This document shows positions 34,044 through 42,225 of a stretch of 64,000 bases of DNA, piece by piece. The position numbers and the translations under genes were made by a program. The notes under the pieces were generated by a model. The model did not search any database and was not told the origin of the DNA. It saw nothing but the letters and a program-made list of their open reading frames with translations. The stretch comes from Lentisphaeria bacterium. Its GTDB lineage: Bacteria; Verrucomicrobiota; Lentisphaeria; Oligosphaerales; Oligosphaeraceae. The stretch spans positions 1-64,000 of the forward strand of contig JAEEYQ010000011.1 of NCBI GenBank assembly GCA_016288215.1. Direction: 5' to 3'. The first letter of the stretch is position 1. Every line of letters begins with the position of its first letter.

Positions 34044-35867
34044 ATGACACAGGAACTCCCCCCGTCCGCCCGCACGATTCAACCCAGTTCCGGCAAAGTC
34101 CTTGCCGGACTGGCGTTTCTGTTCTGCCTTCCTTCCCTAGGCGTTAGTCTTCTTTTCTACATTCTGATGGGAACGCAGTATTCTCTGCTGATTCCCTCAT
34201 TTGGCATCAACCCTGGGGAGGCGGAAAGTCGGGGGGCTTTGGCGTTTCTGCTTAATCTCCTGCCCGTCGTGGCCTTCGGCGGCCTGCTGGCCAGCTTGGA
34301 TCTGATTCGAAACTATTGGAAGGAACGGCTCCCGTCCCTCAACGGCTGGTCTAAGGAAAAGGCCCTCTGGCTGACTCTGCCATTCTTTGTTCTGGGGCCT
34401 CTTTACTACCATCTTGTCATTCTGACGGCCGCCCTAAAGGCCCCTGGGCGGAAGACGGCCTTGTGGAGTCTGGCAGGCATTTTGGGGGCCTCTGTCCAAT
34501 GCATCGCCATCTGGTGGGGATTCATCGGCGAATTCAGCCTCGCCTTCGCGCCTGGCTTGTTCATCGCCTTGGCCGGCGTGGTCACTCTAATCGCCGCCAT
34601 CGTCACCCTTCTGCAATTGGCTGACGAGCCCCCCTCCACCGGAGCCATTGTTCTGGCCGCCTTCTTTCTGCTATGCGCCTTCACCTCCCAAGTCTTCCAT
34701 TGCGCCGCCGTCATTCGGGCGGAAAACGCCGGCTATGAGGCGGGACAGGCCTTTGCAAAAGCCGTAGGAAAGCCTTTGGAGGAGCTTCAGCCGAAGAATT
34801 TGTATCTCCCCAATCAGGACACCGAGACGGACGGCCCCATGGCCAAACGGCTCCAGGCCCTTCTGGAGAATCGACTAGAGGACGTTCCCGTGCTTCCCGT
34901 GGCTCTGCTGCGGCCTACGGACGAACAGGGCAACCGACTTCCCTATGGACAGTGGCCCGCCGACTATCTGCAGGAGTTTCACCAATGGCTCCAACGCATC
35001 CAGAAGGACATTCAGGAGCTGGACACGCTCATGGAAGGACCCGCAGGAAAACCCATCTGCCCAGAGCAATGGACAGGCCACAACTGGCCCGTCGTCGCCC
35101 TCTGCCTCCGTTGGCACGCCATCGTGGAAGTCCGGCTGGAGGACGCCATCCAAGGCAAGGACTCCAGTGGCGTCTTCCGTTCCCTGCAGCAGTTCGCATG
35201 GCTTCGGGACACCATCGCCGCCGTTCCCGACTGGAACGGCTTCCGCATCGCCATTCAAATCGAACGCCATCGTCAAGGCGCCATCAGCGAGGCATTAAGT
35301 CGTAAGTTATTGAATATCAATCAGTTGAATAAAATCAGCGCGTTCTCTCCAGAATGGTTCCTCCGTCAGGCCAGACAGGCCCTCGTGGGCAGCACCGCCG
35401 CCTATCTGGAAGAGATGGAGACCTATCTGAAGCCCCCAAAAACCTATCTATGGGACCCCAAGTCCCCCACCATGGGGCTGCCCAACATCGCCTTTTGGGG
35501 ACGCTGGTCCCGCTTCCTCCCCGGAATTCAGGCGCTCGGCGGCATCGTCTACAATCCCCAATATTGGATCGTACAGAAAAGCCGCGCCTTTGTCTTGGAG
35601 GCCGCCACTCTTTCCCTCCCTGAACTCCCCCTCTATCTGCTTCCCACCCCATCGGCGGACGCCAACACCCCGTCCCGCCTTCATGCAAACACCTATGCCC
35701 CCTGCCATCTTTTGGCCATGGGCTATATTCCTATTTATCAACCAGATCCTGTCCTTTTGGGCATTTTGTCCGCAAGGCAACCCCTTTCCGTGATTCAAAT
35801 GCATTCCCAACCCGCTTCCACGGAGGAAGCGGAAAATCCACCCCAACAAGAAGGAGGCAATCTATGA
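34044..35867 (+). CDS. Uncharacterised polytopic membrane protein
   Basis: 607 aa from ATG 34044. I do not recognise the family. Residues 20-235 hold about six hydrophobic segments (VLAGLAFLFCLPSLGVSLLF, FLLNLLPVVAFGGLLASL, LWLTLPFFVLGPLYYHLVIL and others). Residues 240-605 are soluble, rich in Gln, Pro and Leu, with no obvious catalytic motif. The stop overlaps the start of the next gene by 4 bp (ATGA), so the two are coupled. It is 31 bp after metY on the same strand but unlikely to be functionally linked to it. Confidence 0.75.
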   Translation: MTQELPPSARTIQPSSGKVLAGLAFLFCLPSLGVSLLFYILMGTQYSLLIPSFGINPGEAESRGALAFLLNLLPVVAFGGLLASLDLIRNYWKERLPSLNGWSKEKALWLTLPFFVLGPLYYHLVILTAALKAPGRKTALWSLAGILGASVQCIAIWWGFIGEFSLAFAPGLFIALAGVVTLIAAIVTLLQLADEPPSTGAIVLAAFFLLCAFTSQVFHCAAVIRAENAGYEAGQAFAKAVGKPLEELQPKNLYLPNQDTETDGPMAKRLQALLENRLEDVPVLPVALLRPTDEQGNRLPYGQWPADYLQEFHQWLQRIQKDIQELDTLMEGPAGKPICPEQWTGHNWPVVALCLRWHAIVEVRLEDAIQGKDSSGVFRSLQQFAWLRDTIAAVPDWNGFRIAIQIERHRQGAISEALSRKLLNINQLNKISAFSPEWFLRQARQALVGSTAAYLEEMETYLKPPKTYLWDPKSPTMGLPNIAFWGRWSRFLPGIQALGGIVYNPQYWIVQKSRAFVLEAATLSLPELPLYLLPTPSADANTPSRLHANTYAPCHLLAMGYIPIYQPDPVLLGILSARQPLSVIQMHSQPASTEEAENPPQQEGGNL

Positions 35868-36517
35868 GTTCAGCCATCGAAAAACAAGCTCCTGCCATTT
35901 CCCTGGTCATTTCCATCCTTGCCTTGGCTGTTGCCTTGGTGCCGCAGTACAAGAAACTTCTGGGTGTCGGAAGTCCCAAAGGGGAAACGCCGCCCCCTGC
36001 CGCCGTCGGAGGCCCCATGGGCGGACCGGGTGGTCCCATGGGAGGTGGACCTGGCGGCATGGGTCCCATGGGAGGTGGACCTGGCGGCATGGGCGGCATG
36101 GGTCCCATGGGAGGCGGCTTTGGAGCACCGCCTGCGCCAGATCCTGAGCTGATTGCGCTGTATCGCCGTCGCGTGGAACTGATGGACCAACAGATTTCCA
36201 GCATTCCCACGGCGGATATCCGCCTGCAGCGGGATTTGGCCAAACTGATGCTGTTACGACAGGAGGCAGGCGGCCGTCGAATCATGCCCGGCGCGTCAGA
36301 GGCGTTTTTGAAGCTTCTGGTCCTCAAGGCAAGCCAGGCGGACAAACTGGCCATCAACCAGGCCGAAATCGATCTGTTGACGCTAACTGGCCGTCTGCGG
36401 AACAAAGAGGCGTTTAAGGAGGCTCAAGAGGCCTTTGGGGAATATCCCAACGTCCCCGTCAGCGATGACAAGCTCTCTGCGCTGCTTCAGGCAGAGCAAA
36501 GCCCTCCCATGCCCTAA
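35864..36517 (+). CDS. Uncharacterised membrane-anchored protein with Gly/Met/Pro repeat
   Basis: 217 aa; family not recognised. Residues 8-28 are a single membrane helix (APAISLVISILALAVALVPQ). Residues 44-86 are a low-complexity GGPMGG/GGMGPMGG tract encoded by a 30-bp tandem repeat. Residues 90-210 are helical and charged (ALYRRRVELMDQQISSIPTA, LAINQAEIDLLTLTGRLRNK), likely forming a coiled coil or scaffold. It is translationally coupled to the 607-aa membrane protein, so the pair may form one membrane complex. Confidence 0.75.
   Translation: MSSAIEKQAPAISLVISILALAVALVPQYKKLLGVGSPKGETPPPAAVGGPMGGPGGPMGGGPGGMGPMGGGPGGMGGMGPMGGGFGAPPAPDPELIALYRRRVELMDQQISSIPTADIRLQRDLAKLMLLRQEAGGRRIMPGASEAFLKLLVLKASQADKLAINQAEIDLLTLTGRLRNKEAFKEAQEAFGEYPNVPVSDDKLSALLQAEQSPPMP
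36032..36115 (+). repeat. 30-bp tandem repeat inside the Gly/Met/Pro gene
   Basis: Two exact 30-bp units (36032-36061 and 36062-36091), each beginning GGTCCCATGGGAGGTGG, and a partial third. In frame, the unit encodes a ten-residue Gly/Pro/Met block. Unit number could vary by slippage without shifting frame. Confidence 0.9.
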
Positions 36518-36551
36518 AAAAGAAACGCCATCCAAAAACCGTTGGATGGCG
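36516..36551 (-). terminator. Terminator of tRNA-Gly
   Basis: On the minus strand CGCCATCCAA (36551-36542) pairs with TTGGATGGCG (36535-36526) and is followed by TTTCTTTTTT. It overlaps the stop region of the convergent gene. Confidence 0.85.
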
Positions 36552-36563
36552 AAAAGAAAGGTT

Positions 36564-36637
36564 TGGAGCGGGTGAAGGGAATCGGACCCTCCTAGCCAGC
36601 TTGGAAGGCTGGAGCATTACCACTATGCTACACCCGC
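36564..36637 (-). tRNA. tRNA-Gly (anticodon UCC)
   Basis: 74 nt including CCA (36564-36566). Acceptor stem GCGGGTG/CACCCGC, anticodon stem-loop CCAGC-CTTCCAA-GCTGG with anticodon TCC, and the T-arm GGGTCCGATTCCC all pair. On the minus strand TTGAAT (36684-36679) and TATAGT (36662-36657), 16 bp apart, form a candidate promoter that overlaps the first codons of the divergent hydrolase gene. Confidence 0.96.
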
Positions 36638-36672
36638 CTCAATGAAGAATTCAATTACTATATGTTGGTTTT

Positions 36673-37515
36673 ATGCCAATTCAAGTAAACAACTTGCAGA
36701 ATTTTGACAAAACTGCATATTTTCGTCCTGAAACGGGAGCCGGTTTTCCTGCGGGACTGCTTCGCCTGGAGTACCGCAGCCCCGCCGACGGGTTGGAAGA
36801 CTGGTCACTGGTCCTCCCGCCCGCCAACGGCGGCAGCACATGGATTGTCTGCATCCATGGCCATGGCTCCCGTGGCAACCAGCTCTATATGCGGCGCGAC
36901 CTCAAACAATATTGGCTACCTGCCTATCTTGCAAGGGGTTACGGCATTCTGACCCCCACGCTTCGAGGCAATGCATGGATGAGCCCCCAAGCCGTGATCG
37001 ACATGGACGCCCTTCTGGACTGGCTTCGCAGCCACTATGGCGCCAAACGGTTCCTCTTCTGCTCCGGCTCCATGGGTGCCACCAGCAACCTGATTTACGC
37101 TTCCCTGCGCCCCCAAAACGTGGATGGAATCATCGCAAGAGGAGCCGCCACCGACTTGCCCGCCTATCATGCCTTCTGTCGGGTCAACCAAAGCTCCCAT
37201 CCCATTCTGCAGGACATCGCCGACAGCCTGGAGCAGTCCTATGGCGGCACCCCTCAACAGCGACTCGACCTCTACATGGCCCATTCCCCCATCACCCATG
37301 CAATGGAGCTCAAGGACATTCCCATCTTCATGGCCCATGGCAGTTGGGACAAAACCATTCCCGTCAGCCAGGGACGGAAACTGGCTGGGCTTTTGACGGA
37401 AAGCTCCCGCTTCGCCTATATGGAAATCCCTGGCGGCGATCATGATGCGCCACTGACCTTCGCCCTGAAGGACCTGATTCCCACCGTCAATGCCCTGCAA
37501 TGGATTGACCCATGA
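36673..37515 (+). CDS. Alpha/beta hydrolase family protein
   Basis: 280 aa. IVCIHGHGSRGNQLY is the oxyanion HG segment, FCSGSMGATSN the nucleophile elbow (Ser in GSMG), GSWDKTIPVSQG the acid Asp, and GGDHDAPLT the catalytic His. The fold resembles the prolyl-oligopeptidase or acetyl-esterase group. No signal peptide. Substrate unknown. Its start overlaps the tRNA-Gly promoter, and its stop overlaps the next gene by 4 bp, coupling it to the SprT-like/DUF2786 protein. Confidence 0.82.
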   Translation: MPIQVNNLQNFDKTAYFRPETGAGFPAGLLRLEYRSPADGLEDWSLVLPPANGGSTWIVCIHGHGSRGNQLYMRRDLKQYWLPAYLARGYGILTPTLRGNAWMSPQAVIDMDALLDWLRSHYGAKRFLFCSGSMGATSNLIYASLRPQNVDGIIARGAATDLPAYHAFCRVNQSSHPILQDIADSLEQSYGGTPQQRLDLYMAHSPITHAMELKDIPIFMAHGSWDKTIPVSQGRKLAGLLTESSRFAYMEIPGGDHDAPLTFALKDLIPTVNALQWIDP

Positions 37516-38618
37516 CCACGCCAACCATTGAAAACCTTGTCGCCGCCCTGCAATACGAGTGGAAAACCACGATTTACAGATATGCAAGGGAACTTTACAA
37601 CACCTTGCAGATGCCGAACTTCCAGATTTACGACATGGCGGAGTGGGGGCGATGGGAAGGCGGAACGGTCCAATGTCTGAGCCTGAGTTGGGCTCTGGTT
37701 CTTGGTCATCCATGGTATGCGGTGGTCGATGTGCTCCGCCACGAGATGGCCCATGAGCTGACCGAATATTTCTACGGGCCAGGCGTGGAGGCTCCCCATG
37801 GCCCCCTCTTCCAGAAGACGTGTCGGATGCTTCGCGCCAATCCCGCAGCCTCCAGCACGTTCCCCCTGCTGGACCGTCTGGTTTTCCATCCAGAAGAGGA
37901 GGAGTCCGCCCATGTCGCCAAAATCCGCAAACTGCTCTCGCTGGCCACCAGCTCCAACGTCAATGAGGCGGAGGCGGCGCTGCTGAAGGCCCAGGAGCTG
38001 ATGGCGAAATATCATGTGGAGCTTCCCCAAATCGACAAGGAGGAGAATTTTGTGGCCATCACCTGCGGGGCCCCGCTGGCACGTGTCTCCCGAGAATGGA
38101 CAAGTCTAAGTTGGCTGCTGGAAAGACATTATGACGTGTTTTGTGTATGGATTGGCATCCCCAATATGGATGCAAAAGAGGACGGCGCCATGCAACGGAG
38201 GTCCATTTTGGAAATCTGCGGTCGGCGGGACCGCGTCGTGGTCGCCACCTATGTCTATGACTACATCCTCCGATATATAGATAATTGTATAAAGAGCGAC
38301 CCGAAACTGCGCAAAATCGGCGTTCGGGCCCGACGGGATTTTATGTTGGGGGTCATCTATGGCTTCGAGGGCACCCTCCAAAGCCGCCAAGCCGCGTCCA
38401 TCACGGCCCTGATTCAACAGGATGCCGCCCAACTGAAGGAATTTGTCCATTTCCGCTATCCCCATATGAAGCATTTTGGAAGCAGCCAGCTCCAAATCGA
38501 CCAATCCCTATACGCCGCCGGTGAAAAGGCGGGCCGCAACATGGTCATCCCCCGTGGCGTGGAAAACGAAGACCTTCATGACGAAAGCCGCCGTCTCAAC
38601 AAGGGGCAAAGCCGTTAA
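37512..38618 (+). CDS. SprT-like zinc metalloprotease domain fused to DUF2786
   Basis: 368 aa. Residues 15-110 form an SprT-like metallopeptidase with HEMAH at 77-81 and a likely third ligand at His96. DUF2786 follows at about 134-170 (KIRKLLSLATSSNVNEAEAA), a region found in phage and bacterial DNA-associated proteins. The C-terminal 190 residues match the accompanying DUF7168-like part. In eukaryotes SprT domains remove DNA-protein crosslinks; the same role here is a family-based guess. It is the last gene of a two-gene unit and is followed by copy C of the intergenic element. Confidence 0.82.
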   Translation: MTTPTIENLVAALQYEWKTTIYRYARELYNTLQMPNFQIYDMAEWGRWEGGTVQCLSLSWALVLGHPWYAVVDVLRHEMAHELTEYFYGPGVEAPHGPLFQKTCRMLRANPAASSTFPLLDRLVFHPEEEESAHVAKIRKLLSLATSSNVNEAEAALLKAQELMAKYHVELPQIDKEENFVAITCGAPLARVSREWTSLSWLLERHYDVFCVWIGIPNMDAKEDGAMQRRSILEICGRRDRVVVATYVYDYILRYIDNCIKSDPKLRKIGVRARRDFMLGVIYGFEGTLQSRQAASITALIQQDAAQLKEFVHFRYPHMKHFGSSQLQIDQSLYAAGEKAGRNMVIPRGVENEDLHDESRRLNKGQSR

Positions 38619-38652
38619 CTGGCCCATAATCACCGCAAGAAAAGCTTTCATT

Positions 38653-38900
38653 TATTGCAATTCACGAAATTGTATTTTAAGCGATTTCGCCCCCTTATTC
38701 AGCAGCGGCTCCGTCACAAGGAAAACGCAGAAACGTTTCCAGAGGCCCCTGTACGGGCCTTTGCGCATTTCAGGTATTAATGTACCTAAAAGCAGGGGCC
38801 ATGCCACAGAGGCCACGCCAGGGGCCTTAGCGGCCATTTTCCCTCAAAAAGAGGGTCAAAAATGGTTGGGGACGGCGACTTTTCGTCAACACCATGAAAA
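38653..38900 (+). repeat. Intergenic element copy C (diverged)
   Basis: The core AGGTATTAATGTACC is at 38772-38786. Upstream hairpin GGCCC-CTGTAC-GGGCC and downstream GGCC-TTAGC-GGCC sit at the same places as hairpins 1 and 2 in the other copies but with different bases. The 3' part (GGGGACGGCGACTTTTCGTC) aligns with copies A, B and D only loosely. An extra stem CCCTC-AAAAA-GAGGG is present here only. It follows the SprT/DUF2786 gene. Confidence 0.6.
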
Positions 38901-38930
38901 GGTCATCACAAGGGCTCAAAACACGTGATT

Positions 38931-38953
38931 AATATTGCAATGATTGCAATATT
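38931..38953. promoter_or_regulatory. Perfect 23-nt palindrome
   Basis: Arms AATATTGCAAT (38931-38941) and ATTGCAATATT (38943-38953) surround a central G. The ATTGCAA heptamer also ends the intergenic elements. It could be an operator for comEC or a 3' boundary of copy C. The remaining 190 bp to comEC show no gene. Confidence 0.5.
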
Positions 38954-39145
38954 CAAGCCCCAAAAACCGATTCCGTCAACCTGGAATCCGGCTTCAGAGC
39001 TCTGAAATCCCGTGTAAAAGAGCCTTTTGCTCAAGCGGAAAAATCCGCTGAGGCACTCAAAGACCTTATGGCTTTGACGTTCCTCTGCCCTTCCCCTTGT
39101 ATCATCATGGGAAATTTTGCCAAAGACGCTTGAAATCGCAATATA

Positions 39146-41335
39146 ATGCATTATATCATGCATTATATGAAATCTAATATTGCAATTCTACATATCATTA
39201 GAGCAAGTCTGGCAAAGCGTCTGGCCTTGGTTCCCGCCTGGGTCTGCCTGACCTTCTTTCTCTGCGGACTCCATGCCTTCCCCAATTTCCATGGAGCGGC
39301 GCCCCTTTTCCTTCTTCTTCTCAGTCCTGTGGGGCTTTGGCTCTGCCCGAAACGACGATGCCCTGCAATCTGTCTCCTTCTAGGCTTGCTGCTGGGCAGC
39401 CCTGCCTGGCGGAACCACCAACGGAGTTATCTTCTGCATCTTCCTAGACGACAATGTTTTGGAGTTGTGGAAGGCATCATCTGCTCCCGCCCGACTTCAG
39501 GAAAGCAGGGAAGGCAAACGGCAATTCTGCGCATCGTGGCCTTGCATCAGGGGACGGAGCGCATTCCATGCCGTGGGCAACTATGGCTGCGGTTTTCGGA
39601 GACCATGCGGCTGCAATATGGAGACCGTCCCGTGCTGGAAGGCTGCTTCCTGCTTCCACAGGGGGCCGCCGACGGCGCCGACGCAGGCACACAAGGGTTT
39701 GAGGCCCATTTGGATAGCTTGGGCATCACCCATCTGTTTTTGGCCCAAAACCTGCTTTCCATAAGTCCCCCTGTCCTCTGGCGGCGATGGTGGGGCAAGG
39801 CCCTTGCTGTCAGCGAACAGGCGGGAAACGCGCTGGTTCATGGGATGAGCAGCGCTCGCCATGGGGGCATGTATCGGGCTATCGTATTAGGGGAGAGGGA
39901 CTTGCTGGAACGGGAGGATCGCGAGAAATTTGTCCATTCCGGCACCATTCACATTTTCTCCATTTCAGGCATGCATGTGAATGTGACCGGAACCATGCTG
40001 CTGTTTGTCTTTCTGTTCCTCCCCCTGCCCTTTCGGCTACGCTGTGGGGCGACATTGCCATTTCTGCTCCTGTATGTGCTGTTGACCGGAGCCTCCTCTT
40101 CCGCCATGAGAGCCTTTTGGATGCAGACTATCATGGTCATCTCCATTTTGTGCCGACGCCCCGGCATGCCCAGCAATGCCTTGGCGGCCTCCGCCATCAT
40201 CCTTTTGATGCAAAATCCCAACTATCTGCATAACAACGGCTTCCGCTTTTCCTTTGTCATTGTGGCAGTGCTGTTGGCCGGCGCCCGTCCCCTGACTGAG
40301 CTGTGCATGATTCTTACTGAACGCCGCCGCTGGCTGCCCCGTCCGCTGCGGGGACACCTTTCCCATGCGGTCAGCCAGGCGTTTGTGGCCATGGCGGGGG
40401 CCAGCTGGCTGGCATGGGCGGGAGGCTGTGGCCTGAGTCTTCTTTTCAATGGAATGTTCAGCTGGGGAGCATTGGCGGCAAATTTGTTCCTTCCTATCCT
40501 GATTCTATTCCTCTTTCAGATTGCCGTTCCCAAAATGCTGCTGGCATGGCTTTGTCCGCCCCTTTCTTTGGCCGCTGGACGGGGTTTGGACATGCTCTTC
40601 ACCGTTTTGGACCTCACCACCTCGCTAGGCGGCTCCCCCATGCTACGGCAGACGGCGGCGGTGCCATCGCCTGCCATGGTGTGGGGGCTCTACGCTTTGC
40701 TTTTCATGTTTCTGTTGGTCGATGGCCACCGCTTGCTCCGCCTCTTGGGCCTGACTGGCTTTTGCCTTCTCTTGGGCATCTGTCTCATCAGACCCCGCCC
40801 CGTCGCCTGCGAAGTCTGGCTATGCGACGGCGGCAGCGGCGGCCCTCCCGGCTTGTGCGTCATCACCCCGCAGCCTTTTGCCGTCCACATACTGGCCACA
40901 GGCGGCACAGATGCGGCCATTCAATTGGCCGCCATGCTGAAACGGCGGGGTATCACGGAAATCGACACCCTGTTCCTTCTTGACAGCTCACGGGAGATGA
41001 AAGGGGCTTGGCGGCTTCAGAAGTTATTGCCTGCCAGTTCATTGGCCTATGGGATACCCAACCCTTCCCCTCGCATGAGGCGATATCTGAAAGAGACTCG
41101 CGGCAAAGGCATCCATGCCGCCCACCGCCCCTCCAATCAGCTGAAAATCACGAAAACGCCAGAGAAAACCATTGTCTGCAGGTGGCTTGGCCCTTCGAAC
41201 CAACTTCCTCAACTTCAATGGTCCACTGGGGCGGATGGCAGAACCACCATCTCCATTTTTAATATAACATCTTGCATTCCAATATATTACATATATGAGC
41301 CATCATCACGTCCCCAATTGCGAAGAATCCATTGA
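39146..41335 (+). CDS. comEC: ComEC/Rec2-family DNA uptake protein without a metallo-beta-lactamase domain
   Basis: Up to 729 aa; ATGs at 39146, 39158 and 39167 all lie in a tandem ATGCATTATAT repeat with no SD, so the start is uncertain. Several N-terminal hydrophobic segments precede an OB-fold region (DUF4131-like: FGVVEGIICSRPTSGKQGRQ). The competence domain has FVHSGTIHIFSISGMHVNVTG, the ComEC signature, and about ten membrane helices to residue 550. ComEC forms the inner-membrane channel for imported single-stranded DNA. The C-terminal 180 residues (LCDGGSGGPPGLCVITPQ, LFLLDSSREMKGA) are a degenerate remnant with no HxHxDH metal site. Confidence 0.85.
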   Translation: MHYIMHYMKSNIAILHIIRASLAKRLALVPAWVCLTFFLCGLHAFPNFHGAAPLFLLLLSPVGLWLCPKRRCPAICLLLGLLLGSPAWRNHQRSYLLHLPRRQCFGVVEGIICSRPTSGKQGRQTAILRIVALHQGTERIPCRGQLWLRFSETMRLQYGDRPVLEGCFLLPQGAADGADAGTQGFEAHLDSLGITHLFLAQNLLSISPPVLWRRWWGKALAVSEQAGNALVHGMSSARHGGMYRAIVLGERDLLEREDREKFVHSGTIHIFSISGMHVNVTGTMLLFVFLFLPLPFRLRCGATLPFLLLYVLLTGASSSAMRAFWMQTIMVISILCRRPGMPSNALAASAIILLMQNPNYLHNNGFRFSFVIVAVLLAGARPLTELCMILTERRRWLPRPLRGHLSHAVSQAFVAMAGASWLAWAGGCGLSLLFNGMFSWGALAANLFLPILILFLFQIAVPKMLLAWLCPPLSLAAGRGLDMLFTVLDLTTSLGGSPMLRQTAAVPSPAMVWGLYALLFMFLLVDGHRLLRLLGLTGFCLLLGICLIRPRPVACEVWLCDGGSGGPPGLCVITPQPFAVHILATGGTDAAIQLAAMLKRRGITEIDTLFLLDSSREMKGAWRLQKLLPASSLAYGIPNPSPRMRRYLKETRGKGIHAAHRPSNQLKITKTPEKTIVCRWLGPSNQLPQLQWSTGADGRTTISIFNITSCIPIYYIYEPSSRPQLRRIH

Positions 41336-41394
41336 ACGCCATCATAGACCGAATTCCTCAAAGAACCGTTTCCACATATGAAAATGAATGACGG

Positions 41395-42208
41395 TCTCAG
41401 GACGGCGGCAAAGGCCCTCGCATCGACCTGGAGAAGGAGTCCGCCGAGTTTGGCGAGGTCTTCGCGCGATACGTCAACACGCCGCAATGGATGAAGGCCC
41501 CCAACGGCAAGCCGACAAAACTCACTGCACGACAGTGGGTACAGGTCCGCACGCCGAGCTTCAAGAAGAAGGCAGGGGATTGGGAGGCCGAACAACGCAG
41601 GGAACAACTGGAAAACACCCCAAGAGTGAAAATCAAGGCAGAGACTTTTGTCCAAACAGAAGGTGAAAGCGTGCAGGAAACCGCTAAAAAACTGTTCAAG
41701 AAAGCCGTTCAGAAAGACACAGTTGTTGGGCAAATCACCATAGACGAACGCAGCGCAAAGGATTCGCTTGGACATGGCTATGGGCAGAAAAAACTGGATG
41801 TGCTTGTCACATTGCAGAACGATTTTGACAACGCCGTTTATCTTGGAAGTGCCAAGGATTTCGATGGCAATGACCTAACCAATCATTACTTTGCTTATCC
41901 CGTCAACTATGACGGTGAATTGAACTATGTCTTTTGTAGAGCAAGGGAGGACAAACATCAAAACAGACTGTATGTCCATGAAGTATTTCTTGCGAGTGAA
42001 TTAAATGAAAAAGGCGATACCCTTCAAACCGCTGCCGAATATTCCAAATAGAGGACTCAAGCCACACGGAGGTATCGCACTCTATAAAAATATATTGCAG
42101 GAAATTCTCAATGCAAATCCAAACGGTGTGACCAAAGTTTTGGACGAAAACGGCGAGCCGAAATTCACGTCCCTCAAAACGCCAGAATGTGGCATTTCGA
42201 GGGAATGA
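41395..42208 (+). pseudogene. Remnant of a phage/ICE large polyvalent protein (LPD3-like end)
   Basis: The frame opens at 41389 after a stop with no proper start codon and reads GPRIDLEKESAEFGEVFARY, then continues through QWMKAPNGKPTKLTARQW, DERSAKDSLGHGYGQKKLDV and LASELNEKGDTLQTAA to a stop at 42051. A +1 frame then carries PHGGIALYKNILQEI and TKVLDENGEPK to 42208. Both halves match the C-terminal order of polyvalent proteins of phages and conjugative elements (LPD3-type domain, then GGIALYKNIL and VVDENGEP). Missing N-terminus, a frameshift near 42030 and an early end mark it as decayed. Confidence 0.65.
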
Positions 42209-42225
42209 CGTCTTCCGCAAAACGG

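Noticed and set aside
38476-38928. 150-codon frame at the SprT/DUF2786 gene end into element C
   Set aside because: The first part is out of frame with the real gene and the second part lies in element C.
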